Of a stretch of DNA of 34,858 nucleotides, positions 8,240-16,666 are shown piece after piece. Source of the stretch: Bacteroidales bacterium (GTDB taxonomy: Bacteria > Bacteroidota > Bacteroidia > Bacteroidales > F082); the NCBI GenBank assembly GCA_018399335.1, contig JAGYNM010000011.1:1-34858 (forward strand), written 5' to 3'. The notes beneath the pieces are model-generated. The model was not told where the DNA came from and ran no database searches. It was given only the letters and a program-made list of their open reading frames with translations. Both the position numbers and the translations under genes were made by a program. Position 1 is the stretch's first letter, and each line of letters starts with the position of its first letter.

Positions 8240-11005
8240 TTAAAGATTAATTTTTAGTGAAACTGTTGCTGTGCGGCCCATGCCGAAATATACGCCAGCC
8301 GAATTGGCATCGAAAGTGCTTGAATGAACGAGATAAGGATCGTTATTTTGTGCATCAGTGATAAAGGTGTTATCAAGTAAATTGATGATACTTCCGCGCA
8401 ATTCAAATCCAATGTCTTTCATGCGCCAGGTGTAGCCGGCGTGCACATCGACAGTATAATAATCAGGTATTTTCCAGGACTGAATAGGCTTGCCTTCTTC
8501 ATCGAAAGCCCAGTCGTTGTTGTTTGGATCGTAATCAAGCGGGTTAAATTCGGCATAATGTTTTCCGAAGAAGGTGAAAACACCGGTAGCATATAATCTT
8601 GGGATAATTTCCCAGCGGATACGTTCCTGATTTTGAATCTGAGCAGCATCGCCTACGTAAAGGCCTTTGGCATCAAATGGGCGGGTTCCGACCTGTTGGC
8701 CGTTATCATCATAAATACGGGCAGTATCGGCTGAGGTCCATTTCCAGTCTCCAACAGATAAAAGGCTCTCTAGCAATAAGTTTTTGGTTATTCTATAGGC
8801 AAATTCAAATTCTATACCTTTGTGTAAAGCATTCATATTGTTGATGTTGACTGAGTAGCGCACGCCGTCAATATCCATCGATAAAGCCCTGTCGGCGGGC
8901 TTATTTTCCCATTGGGTGAGGTAAGCATTTACGTTGAGCGTAAACTTTGGTTTTACCCAGCTGTAGCCAAGTTCAACTGCTTGAACCTTTTCATTTTTAA
9001 TATCTCTAAAAAGCACATTACGACGATCAAATACATTGTTAAAACGTTGTGCTTTAGAAAGGTATCCAATATTTGCAAACACATTCATAGTTTCGTTCAG
9101 GTTGTAGTTGGCGCCACCTTTTACAGTGAATCCGGGCAAGTATTTCCAATCTGTTTCGTTAGTTCTTAAGCCTTCAGAATTTTGGTCGTAAGTGTTACCA
9201 TTGTAGTTTATCGATGTGCCATAACCAATAGCTAAAGTAGTATCGCCCACATCTAATAGTTTTGGAAGAAAATAGTCAATTCTTTTGTAACCCGTAATTG
9301 AAGTGGTAAGATTCAAAAAAGCGGTAAGTGCGCCTTTGGTGAGCTTTACCTGTCCAAATAATCCTCCCCAATTTACCAGTGCATCATTGTGATAACCAAT
9401 GATATCACCTACATATTTCTTGGTGGTATCGTTGCGTTCATTTTCGTTTCCACTATCGATGAAATAGTTTCCGCCGAAAAGATCCTGGATTTTGCGGTAG
9501 TGTTCTCCTTTGTAAGTTCTCAAATCAACACCGCCCGAAAAGCTGAGTAAGTCGCTGTGTTCATAATCAAAAGTTGAAAGCAAACCCATCCAGAAGTGGT
9601 TGTTCATGGCGGCACGATAAATATCTGATGATTTTTTATTTACATTAAAATACGGACGTACCAGGTTCATGTTTGAGTTGTACTGCACCTGAAGATTTTG
9701 CTGTCCTGTAACCGGATCATAGCTGGGTGTTGTTGAAAAAGAATTTCCACCACCGTCGCCTAATGAAAGGTACATAATATTGGAGATGTAAAGTTTATCA
9801 TTCACCGACCAAAAATCCCTGAGGCTGAACATGGGTTTGTGGTAAAAATTATTAGCGGTGCTAAAAGGTTCAGCCTGTGGATAAATCGTATCGGTGGGCG
9901 TGATTGAAGCCTTGCTCAGATAACCCCAGTTAGGATTGTAGCGCAGACCCATATTAACGGGTTCTCCATTGTTGATCAGCGTATTGATTGATTCAGGTGA
10001 AACACCGTTTTCGAGTGCAAATGTAGAATCGTAAGTAGCAATATATTTTTTATGGCTGCGTTGTCCGTGTTCCTGTGGAGCTCCCATGGCTGTGAGGCTG
10101 ATGATATGGTTGCCAATTTCTTTATCCACACGCAAAAAGTAGAAATAGCCCTCGGTCCATGTTTGGTCAACCCAGCCATCGCCTTTTTTATAGGAACCGG
10201 CAAAAGTTACGCCCCAGCCGTTTTTCATTCTTCCAGTGGTAAGTCCCAATGAAGTACGCAAAAAGCCGTCGTTGCCAACTTCCTGTTTCAGACTCAAGCC
10301 TTTTTTAGCATCAATACCTTTGGTAGCGATATTAATAGTTCCACCAACTGACGGAATAGCCAGCTTGGAGGCTCCAAGGCCGCGCTGAACCTGTGTATAG
10401 CGCATCACAGCATCGAGACCAAACCAATTTGACCAGTAAACCCAGCCGTTTTCCATATCGTTTACTGGAATACCGTCGAGCATTACTGCAACATTTCGTT
10501 GGTTAAAACCACGGATATTGATACGTGCATCACCATCTCCACCACCTGATTTTGTAGCATAAACACCTGGTGTTGAATTTAATAACATCGGAATGTCTTG
10601 CGAGGCCAGCTGTTCTTCCACTTTAACGGGTGTGATATTACTAAAAGCCACAGGTGTGTCACGTGTTTTAGCAACATCACCAACAACCTGAACCTCAGTA
10701 AGTGTAATGGTTTTTAAGGTAAAATTGAGCCGTATTTTTTCCTTGCCAACTTTAAGTTCTCTGGTCTGTTTTTCAAAGCCTACATAACTAATATCCAAGG
10801 TGTAAGTGCCTGGTTCCAGTAATAATTGGTAGGCTCCGTCAAAATCAGTAACTGTGCCGACTCCCGGACCGTAAATAATATTTACTCCGGGTAATGGTTC
10901 TCCGAGTTCGCCGTCATAAACAAAGCCTTCCACCGATGTTTTCTGTGCCATAGCACCAAACGCTAATGCAAAAAACATCACAAACAAACTTATTTTTTTC
11001 GTCAT
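8240..11005 (-). CDS. TonB-dependent outer-membrane receptor with CarboxypepD-regulatory N-domain
   Basis: About 921 residues from the ATG at 11005 (an upstream TTG at 11023 is less likely). Signal peptide MTKKISLFVMFFALAFGAMAQ; carboxypeptidase-regulatory-like domain (about 22-105: VEGFVYDGELGEPLPGVNI, TDFDGAYQLLLEPGTY); plug domain (about 115-245) with NSTPGVYATKSGGGDGDARI, NIRGFNQRNVAVMLDGIPVND and SVGGTINIATKG; then a 22-strand-type barrel ending in VSLKINL, with an aromatic penultimate region typical of Bam recognition. No SusD partner is adjacent, so this is not a standard SusCD pair. It is followed after 18 bp by the secreted endonuclease, which makes nucleic acid fragments, nucleotides or a released ion plausible cargo. 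Substrate not determinable from sequence. Confidence 0.93.
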   Translation of the reverse strand: MTKKISLFVMFFALAFGAMAQKTSVEGFVYDGELGEPLPGVNIIYGPGVGTVTDFDGAYQLLLEPGTYTLDISYVGFEKQTRELKVGKEKIRLNFTLKTITLTEVQVVGDVAKTRDTPVAFSNITPVKVEEQLASQDIPMLLNSTPGVYATKSGGGDGDARINIRGFNQRNVAVMLDGIPVNDMENGWVYWSNWFGLDAVMRYTQVQRGLGASKLAIPSVGGTINIATKGIDAKKGLSLKQEVGNDGFLRTSLGLTTGRMKNGWGVTFAGSYKKGDGWVDQTWTEGYFYFLRVDKEIGNHIISLTAMGAPQEHGQRSHKKYIATYDSTFALENGVSPESINTLINNGEPVNMGLRYNPNWGYLSKASITPTDTIYPQAEPFSTANNFYHKPMFSLRDFWSVNDKLYISNIMYLSLGDGGGNSFSTTPSYDPVTGQQNLQVQYNSNMNLVRPYFNVNKKSSDIYRAAMNNHFWMGLLSTFDYEHSDLLSFSGGVDLRTYKGEHYRKIQDLFGGNYFIDSGNENERNDTTKKYVGDIIGYHNDALVNWGGLFGQVKLTKGALTAFLNLTTSITGYKRIDYFLPKLLDVGDTTLAIGYGTSINYNGNTYDQNSEGLRTNETDWKYLPGFTVKGGANYNLNETMNVFANIGYLSKAQRFNNVFDRRNVLFRDIKNEKVQAVELGYSWVKPKFTLNVNAYLTQWENKPADRALSMDIDGVRYSVNINNMNALHKGIEFEFAYRITKNLLLESLLSVGDWKWTSADTARIYDDNGQQVGTRPFDAKGLYVGDAAQIQNQERIRWEIIPRLYATGVFTFFGKHYAEFNPLDYDPNNNDWAFDEEGKPIQSWKIPDYYTVDVHAGYTWRMKDIGFELRGSIINLLDNTFITDAQNNDPYLVHSSTFDANSAGVYFGMGRTATVSLKINL

Positions 11006-11039
11006 GATATCTGTTTTTCTCAAGACTGTTAGATAAAAT

Positions 11040-11078
11040 TGCCATTATGATGATAATCTGGTTATCATCATAATGGCA
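11040..11078 (-). terminator. Long stem-loop between the lamin-tail gene and the TonB receptor gene
   Basis: A perfect 17-bp inverted repeat (11040-11056 with 11062-11078, 5-nt loop) is followed on the - strand by ATTTTATC. It lies 20 bp after the lamin-tail stop and 35 bp before the receptor ATG. It can act as a terminator. No TAnnTTTG match is seen between it and the receptor start, so it may be an attenuator or mRNA-processing element rather than a full stop. Confidence 0.7.
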
Positions 11079-11098
11079 TGATTTGATGTGAACAAAAA

Positions 11099-12085
11099 TT
11101 AGTTAAAAAGCAACTTTTGTGTGCCGATTTTATTGGATTGATATATGATCTTAACAAGATACAATCCTTTTAGTTCCAGACTGCTTTCGAAGGTGTATTC
11201 ATTGGCACGCTGGTCAAATGTAATTTGCTCAACAAGTCTGCCACTCAGGTCGTGTAGTTCGATACGGGAAATAGCTTCTGCAGAAGTGATGCTGAATTTG
11301 TTGTCGATTGCAGGATTGGGATAAATCACTGCTTTTTCAAGCTGATTTTCTCCAACGCTCAATGTATTGCATTCGCAATTATGGAATCCTAAAGAATCAA
11401 AAGTATTTTCAGGAATGGAATCCCACTGCATATGCACCATAAAAGCAGGCTGTGGATTCTCTGTTACACCTTGTTTAACAGTTGGTTTTCTGATCAGGGT
11501 ATGATCTCTTGACCAGGCTAACCAAAACAATGGTCCAACAATATAATTTTGAATGGTATAAGATGTTGGAACTCCACCACTATTATAAGTGATTGTGGTA
11601 TCATTGAGGTTTCCCCAACCATTGTCATCCTCGAGCATTGGAGGCCCAACCTGACCAAAAATATCAATGATTTCGCCTGAAACAGTTTCCAGTGTCATGG
11701 CATCATTACCATTGAAATACATGGTGCGGTTTACATTGTAAACTGGCGATAAAAACAAATCAGCTTTTGCCTGAAGTGCCAGATCAACAGGTTGTTCAAA
11801 TCCTGTGCCATCAGGATCTCTTTTGTCGAGAACAACCACAAAAGCGGATTTTGGTTCTATCGTTCCACTCAATTGTGCATCATAAGGAACATTTTCGCCA
11901 TTACTATAGCGAACGAGCTTATATGTCGACAGATCAATGGCATTGTTGGTGGGATTGTAGAGTTCGAGCGCTTTGTTGTTGCCCGAGCCTTCAACATATT
12001 CGGAAATAAAAAGATTAGAGCAATCCTGCGCCTGAAGGCTTGTTGCCAGCATAAAAAGCATGAGATAAAGTAGATTTTTCTTCAT
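11099..12085 (-). CDS. T9SS-secreted lamin-tail-domain protein
   Basis: The 328-residue protein has a signal peptide (1-19, ending SLQAQ) and a lamin tail domain (about 22-175) with LFISEYVEGSGNNKALELYN, YKLVRYSNG, AFVVVLD, MYFNGNDAMTLE and GEIIDIFGQVG. A linker with a Cys-x-Cys (CECN) follows, then a T9SS sorting domain (about 250-328: VIYPNPAIDNKF, GRLVEQITF, GLYLVKIIY, KLLFN). Lamin-tail domains are often part of, or next to, secreted nucleases of the ExeM type and are thought to mediate binding. No catalytic motif is seen, so it may be a surface binding or tethering protein. It lies upstream of the TonB receptor and secreted endonuclease on the same strand. Confidence 0.87.
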   Translation of the reverse strand: MKKNLLYLMLFMLATSLQAQDCSNLFISEYVEGSGNNKALELYNPTNNAIDLSTYKLVRYSNGENVPYDAQLSGTIEPKSAFVVVLDKRDPDGTGFEQPVDLALQAKADLFLSPVYNVNRTMYFNGNDAMTLETVSGEIIDIFGQVGPPMLEDDNGWGNLNDTTITYNSGGVPTSYTIQNYIVGPLFWLAWSRDHTLIRKPTVKQGVTENPQPAFMVHMQWDSIPENTFDSLGFHNCECNTLSVGENQLEKAVIYPNPAIDNKFSITSAEAISRIELHDLSGRLVEQITFDQRANEYTFESSLELKGLYLVKIIYQSNKIGTQKLLFN

Positions 12086-12121
12086 AGTAAAATTATTTAA
12101 CGGTTAAAAGTTTCTTTTTGG

Positions 12122-12129
12122 CAAAATTA
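12122..12129 (-). promoter_or_regulatory. -7-type promoter element for the lamin-tail gene
   Basis: TAATTTTG on the - strand fits TAnnTTTG, 36 bp before the ATG at 12085. It is the nearest such element upstream of the lamin-tail/TonB receptor/endonuclease block. Confidence 0.5.
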
Positions 12130-12223
12130 ACAACTATTGTATAACAGAGTGCCTAAAATGAAATTTCATCTGGATTTAATACAGGATTAATATTTACTTG
12201 CACAATAATTTAACATAAAATAA

Positions 12224-12259
12224 AAATCCGGATTTATCATTATTGATAAAATCCGGATT
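12224..12259 (-). terminator. Terminator after folE
   Basis: A near-perfect stem (AATCCGGATTTTATCA pairing with TGATAAATCCGGATT, 4-nt loop) is followed on the - strand by TTTATTTTATG. It lies 70 bp after the folE stop and separates folE from the lamin-tail gene. The rest of the 12086-12329 gap holds only the promoter element at 12122-12129. Confidence 0.82.
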
Positions 12260-12329
12260 GTTCTAACAGAATTGCATTAGCTTCTCAGATGCAAAATTGT
12301 ATGTTTGGCTCAAAAAAATTATCGGTAAT

Positions 12330-13094
12330 TTATTTCATTCCAATATAAGTCAGAAATTCTTCTCTCATTTTCTGGTCAGTTTTAAAGACGCCGCTGAATT
12401 CTGAAGTAATGGTGGTACTGCTGTCGTCCTGAATGCCTCTGGCTACAACGCAAAAGTGTTTTGCATCAATTACAACGGCAACATCATCTGTTTGAAGTGC
12501 TTTTTTGAGCTCTTCAACTATTTGAACAGTAAGCCGTTCCTGAACCTGAGGCCGACGAGCGAAATAGTCTACAATTCGGTTAATTTTTGAAAGACCGATT
12601 ACCGTACCGCTCGAAACATAGGCCACGTGAGCTTTTCCCATGATGGGCAAAAAGTGATGCTCGCAGGTGCTTTTGAGCGTGATATTTTTTTCGACCAGCA
12701 TCTGTCCGTAGCGAAATTTATTGTCGAAAACAGACATTTTCGGTTTATTTTCAGGATTGAGGCCATGAAAAATTTCCTTCACAAACATTTTTGCTACCCT
12801 GTGCGGTGTTCCGCGAAGGCTGTCATCGGTCAGATCCAGTCCGATGGTTTCCATTATTTGCTCAAAATGTTTTTCGATGGTTGCTATTTTTGCCTCATCC
12901 GACTGCAAAAAAGCATCAGTACGCATGGGAGTTTCTATACTGCTGAAGGCGTGCTCATCGCCCATTTGCTCAGCTTCTTCATAAAAGAGTGATTTGCCAT
13001 TTAGTTTGCCATTACCATTCGAATGGTGTTTGCCATTGCCGTTTCCGTTCAAGGTAATTGTCGCAAGATCTTCGTGTTTTCCGTTAAATTTCAT
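12330..13094 (-). CDS. folE: GTP cyclohydrolase I with Asn/Gly-rich N-terminal extension
   Basis: FolE converts GTP to 7,8-dihydroneopterin triphosphate, the entry to folate (and possibly queuosine-type) synthesis. About 254 residues from the ATG at 13094. The catalytic core occupies the C-terminal ~185 residues: zinc ligands Cys and His in STCEHHFLPI and the second Cys in AKHFCVVARG, plus GLSKINRIVDYFARRPQVQERLT and a final REEFLTY. The first ~65 residues precede the core and contain a low-complexity Asn-Gly-Lys-His run (about residues 16-35) not part of the fold. Upstream in-frame sequence reaches 13115 but lacks an ATG, so MKFNGKH is the likely start. No perfect TAnnTTTG element was found upstream. 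Confidence 0.95.
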   Translation of the reverse strand: MKFNGKHEDLATITLNGNGNGKHHSNGNGKLNGKSLFYEEAEQMGDEHAFSSIETPMRTDAFLQSDEAKIATIEKHFEQIMETIGLDLTDDSLRGTPHRVAKMFVKEIFHGLNPENKPKMSVFDNKFRYGQMLVEKNITLKSTCEHHFLPIMGKAHVAYVSSGTVIGLSKINRIVDYFARRPQVQERLTVQIVEELKKALQTDDVAVVIDAKHFCVVARGIQDDSSTTITSEFSGVFKTDQKMREEFLTYIGMK

Positions 13095-13210
13095 AATTGA
13101 GGTATTTCGAATCATTAAACACGAAAGAACTCAAAATGTTTAACTAAACCACATAAATGTTAAACAAAGTTTAGAAATTTTATTGAGATTAGGCTTCCAA
13201 AAGGACTGGC

Positions 13211-16200
13211 TTAACTAAGACTTGCTTCAATCTGTCGCATCAATTCCAATGCTTTGAGCACTGTATGAACACCTTTGATGTGAATCAACAGCTTTTCAGG
13301 TGTTTCTTTCATCCGACATTGATCAGGATTAGCCTGGACAAATTTGAGAATGGCTGCAAAAGTAGGAGACTGATAGTAGGCTGATTGCTGGTCACTTACA
13401 AAATAAGCTGTAAGCATTTTGTTTTTCAGAACGAGTTTTTCGAATCCCAGGTCACGGGCCAGCCATCGCAAACGAATCGTATCGAAAAGTGCATTGGTTT
13501 GTTTGGGAATTGGACCAAACCGATCGATGAGTTCTTCGGTAAACGCTTCAAGGCCTTCCTCACCAGAAAGATTATCCAGCTCAGAATAAAGCCTGATGCG
13601 CTCAGCTGAAGTTGTTACATAGCCATTTGGTATCAGAATTTCCATGTCGGATTCAAACACACATTCGCGCACAAACTGCCTGGGTTTGTCGGATGTGAAA
13701 AGATCTTTAAATTCTGTTTCTTTAAGTTCTAGAATAGCTTCATCCAATATTTTATGGAAAGTTTCGAAGCCTATGTCATTGATGAAACCGCTTTGTTCGC
13801 CACCCAGCAAATTTCCAGCTCCGCGTATATCCAAATCACGCAGCGCGATATTAAACCCACTTCCCAGATCAGCAAATTCTTCTAAAGCCCTTAAACGTTT
13901 TTGAGCCTCACTGCTCAAGGCTGCCATTGGCGGGGCAAGCAGGTAACAAAAGGCTTTTTTATTTGAACGTCCGACTCTTCCGCGTAACTGATGCAAATCA
14001 CTTAATCCGTAATGATGTGCCTCGTTGATAATAATGGTGTTGGCGTTTGAAATGTCCAACCCCGACTCAATAATTGTAGTGGCCAGCAGCACATCATATT
14101 CCCCGTTAATGAAAGCCAGCATTGTTTTTTCGAGTCTGGCGCCATCCATTTGGCCATGAGCCACGGCCACCCTAACGCCTGGAACAAATCGCACTAACAT
14201 GTCATGAACATCCATGATGTTTTGTACGCGATTATGCACAAAAAACACTTGTCCGTCGCGGGAAATCTCGTATTGGATGGCATCTCGTATGAGTGTTTCG
14301 TTGAAGGATCTGATTTCAGTTTGAACCGGAAAGCGATTGGGTGGAGGGGTGTTAATGATACTCAGATCGCGGGCGCCCATCATCGAAAACTGTAATGTTC
14401 GGGGAATGGGAGTTGCAGTGAGCGTTAAAGTATCAACATTAGCTTTTATCTGTTTCAGTTTTTCCTTTGCTGCCACGCCAAATTTCTGCTCTTCATCAAT
14501 AACGAGAAGACCAAGGTCTTTAAAAGTTACGTCTTTGCTTATCAGCCGATGGGTTCCTATCAAAATATCAATTTTGCCTTTTTTGAGTTTTTCCAGCGTT
14601 TCCTTTTGCTGTTTGGCCGATTTGAAACGATTGATGTAATCGATCTCTGCCGGAAATCCATTTAAGCGATCTGTAAAGGTTTTGTAATGCTGAAGTGCCA
14701 GGATAGTTGTTGGAACGAGAATAGCTACCTGCTTTGAATCTGTAACGGCCTTAAAGGCAGCACGAATGGCGATTTCTGTTTTTCCAAAACCAACATCGCC
14801 GCACACCAAACGATCCATCGGTGCTTCTGCTTCCATGTCTTTTTTTACGTCCACAGTGGCTTTTAGCTGGTCGGGAGTGTCTTCATAAATAAAGGATGCC
14901 TCCAGTTCGGCTTGTAAATAAGTGTCGGGCATAAATTGAAATCCCGGACTGTTTTTGCGGGCTGCATAAAGCTTAATCAGCTCGCGAGCGATGTCCTTTA
15001 CGCGACTTTTTGTTTTATTTTTGAGTTTATTCCAAACGTTGGAGCCAAGTTTGCTCAAACTTGGTTCTGCACCATCCTTTCCGCTGTATTTTGCAATGCG
15101 ATGCAACGAATGGATGCTAACATACAAAAGGTCGCTGTTTTGATAGATAAGCCTTACAGCTTCCTGACGTTTACCATTATTATCAATCATTTCGAGTCCG
15201 TCGAAACGACCAATGCCGTGATCGATATGGGTTACAAAATCACCAGGCTTAAGCTCGTTCAGCTCCTTGATGGTGATGGCTTCTTTGGTTGCAAAGGCTT
15301 CCCGAAGCCGGAAACGGTGATAGCGTTCAAAGATCTGATGGTCAGTAAATAGACAAATTTTCTCGTCCTGATTAATGAAACCAGCATGCAGACTATGATA
15401 GACAGGAATAAAATTAGCTTGGTCTTCCTCTGGTATATCGTGCTGCAAATCTGTTAGAATGGTTTGTAACCGTTCGAGCTGTCTGCTGCTTTCAGAAAAG
15501 ATAAAGGTTTGAAATCCGGCAGCTTTTTTTTCTTTGAGATGTGAAAGAAAGAGATCAAAGTTTTTATTAAAGGCAGGTTGCGGATTGGTATGAAATTGCA
15601 AACTCGTTTCTTTTGCCAGAAGACCACTATTTCCCCATTCAATTGTTTTTTTCTGAATGAGCTGATCCAGAATTTCTTTCGCTTGAGAAAACGCCTGATG
15701 AGGAGTGCTTTTCTTATCTTCCAGCTGAAGCTTTTCGTAAGCTTCAAGGGCTTTTTCCCAGGCCAAATCTATCCTTTCGGAAAGGGCTTGAGGCTCATCA
15801 ATCCATACCAAAAGATTGTCGGGCAGGTGATTGAGTAATGTTTCACGCTCCTCCAGAAGCATGCGTTCGTGCATATTGGGTAATAAAACCACTTTTTCGA
15901 GCTTTTGCAGCGAACGTTGCGACACAGGATCAAAACTTCGGATTGACTCCACTTCATCGCCGAAAAACTCAATGCGATAGGGGTGTTCGTCGGCAAATGA
16001 AAAAACATCTACAATGCCGCCTCGCAAAGCAAACTGGCCGGGCTCAATCACAAAATCAACGCGCTCGAAATGAAATTCGGCCAAAAAATCGGTTAGAAAA
16101 TCAAGAGATACTGCTTCGCCAATTTTTATCCTGAAACTATTTTTGATGAGCAGTTTTTGTGTAAAAACTTTTTCGCTGAGGGCTTCGGGATAAGTAACGG

Positions 16201-16570
16201 CAATGGTTTTGCGGTTGGTTGCGCTCACGCGGCGCAAAACTTCGGTTCGCGATAAGATGTAGTTGTTGTCAGCTTTTTCGGGCTCGTAGGGTCTTTTATA
16301 GGAAGTGGGGTAAAAAAGCACCGTTTTCTTGTTCAGGGCTTTTTCCCTGTCGCCCATCAGATTTTCCAGGTCGTTGTAGCAATAAGCTGCAGCTTCCTTG
16401 TCGGTACAAACTACCAAATGAAAATGCTTGCTTTGATCGGCAACTGCCCTTATGAGCACTGATTTTGATGAGCCGGTTAATCCCGAGAGAAGCAAGTGCT
16501 GCTGCTGGTCGATTTCATCAAGTAGTTGTAAAATACGCTGCGAAGAGAAATAATGCTGTGTAGCTGACAA
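13211..16570 (-). CDS. mfd: Transcription-repair coupling factor Mfd
   Basis: Mfd displaces RNA polymerase stalled at DNA damage and recruits UvrA. About 1119 residues from a TTG at 16570. Visible: the N-terminal UvrB-like half (TGSSKSVLIRAVADQ, YPTSYKRPYEPEK), the RNA-polymerase-interaction domain (LKPGDFVTHIDHGIGRFDGLE), the translocase motor with CGDVGFGKTEIAIRAAFKA (near residue 590), DEEQ (near 690), TATPIPRTL, and the TRG-type segment LHQLRGRVGRSNKKAFCYLL, then the C-terminal UvrA-binding domain. The frame extends to a TTG at 16654, but a promoter element lies inside that stretch (16588-16595), so the shorter form is preferred. There is no ATG near either point. It is divergent from trhO. 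Confidence 0.93.
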   Translation of the reverse strand: MSATQHYFSSQRILQLLDEIDQQQHLLLSGLTGSSKSVLIRAVADQSKHFHLVVCTDKEAAAYCYNDLENLMGDREKALNKKTVLFYPTSYKRPYEPEKADNNYILSRTEVLRRVSATNRKTIAVTYPEALSEKVFTQKLLIKNSFRIKIGEAVSLDFLTDFLAEFHFERVDFVIEPGQFALRGGIVDVFSFADEHPYRIEFFGDEVESIRSFDPVSQRSLQKLEKVVLLPNMHERMLLEERETLLNHLPDNLLVWIDEPQALSERIDLAWEKALEAYEKLQLEDKKSTPHQAFSQAKEILDQLIQKKTIEWGNSGLLAKETSLQFHTNPQPAFNKNFDLFLSHLKEKKAAGFQTFIFSESSRQLERLQTILTDLQHDIPEEDQANFIPVYHSLHAGFINQDEKICLFTDHQIFERYHRFRLREAFATKEAITIKELNELKPGDFVTHIDHGIGRFDGLEMIDNNGKRQEAVRLIYQNSDLLYVSIHSLHRIAKYSGKDGAEPSLSKLGSNVWNKLKNKTKSRVKDIARELIKLYAARKNSPGFQFMPDTYLQAELEASFIYEDTPDQLKATVDVKKDMEAEAPMDRLVCGDVGFGKTEIAIRAAFKAVTDSKQVAILVPTTILALQHYKTFTDRLNGFPAEIDYINRFKSAKQQKETLEKLKKGKIDILIGTHRLISKDVTFKDLGLLVIDEEQKFGVAAKEKLKQIKANVDTLTLTATPIPRTLQFSMMGARDLSIINTPPPNRFPVQTEIRSFNETLIRDAIQYEISRDGQVFFVHNRVQNIMDVHDMLVRFVPGVRVAVAHGQMDGARLEKTMLAFINGEYDVLLATTIIESGLDISNANTIIINEAHHYGLSDLHQLRGRVGRSNKKAFCYLLAPPMAALSSEAQKRLRALEEFADLGSGFNIALRDLDIRGAGNLLGGEQSGFINDIGFETFHKILDEAILELKETEFKDLFTSDKPRQFVRECVFESDMEILIPNGYVTTSAERIRLYSELDNLSGEEGLEAFTEELIDRFGPIPKQTNALFDTIRLRWLARDLGFEKLVLKNKMLTAYFVSDQQSAYYQSPTFAAILKFVQANPDQCRMKETPEKLLIHIKGVHTVLKALELMRQIEASLS

Positions 16571-16587
16571 ACCAGATATTTTTGCTG

Positions 16588-16595
16588 CAAAAGTA
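16588..16595 (-). promoter_or_regulatory. -7-type promoter element for mfd
   Basis: TACTTTTG on the - strand, 17 bp upstream of the TTG at 16570, the same spacing as at deoC. It falls inside the longest possible mfd frame and so argues for the shorter start. Confidence 0.55.
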
Positions 16596-16638
16596 AAGGA
16601 TTGATTCAATTTTCGACACCTTACTAAAGGAATTCGTT

Positions 16639-16646
16639 TAGTTTTG
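16639..16646 (+). promoter_or_regulatory. -7-type promoter element for trhO
   Basis: TAGTTTTG fits TAnnTTTG and ends 20 bp before the trhO ATG. Together with the mfd element it forms a compact divergent promoter region. Confidence 0.55.
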
Positions 16647-16666
16647 CACTCCAAAATTTATTTAGA

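Noticed and set aside
6044-12085. A polysaccharide utilisation locus
   Set aside because: No SusD, glycoside hydrolase or sugar regulator is present; the partner enzyme is a nuclease.
13024-13055. DNA tandem repeat or CRISPR-like array in the folE N-terminus
   Set aside because: The repetition is at the level of Asn-Gly codons in a short stretch; there are no spaced direct repeats.
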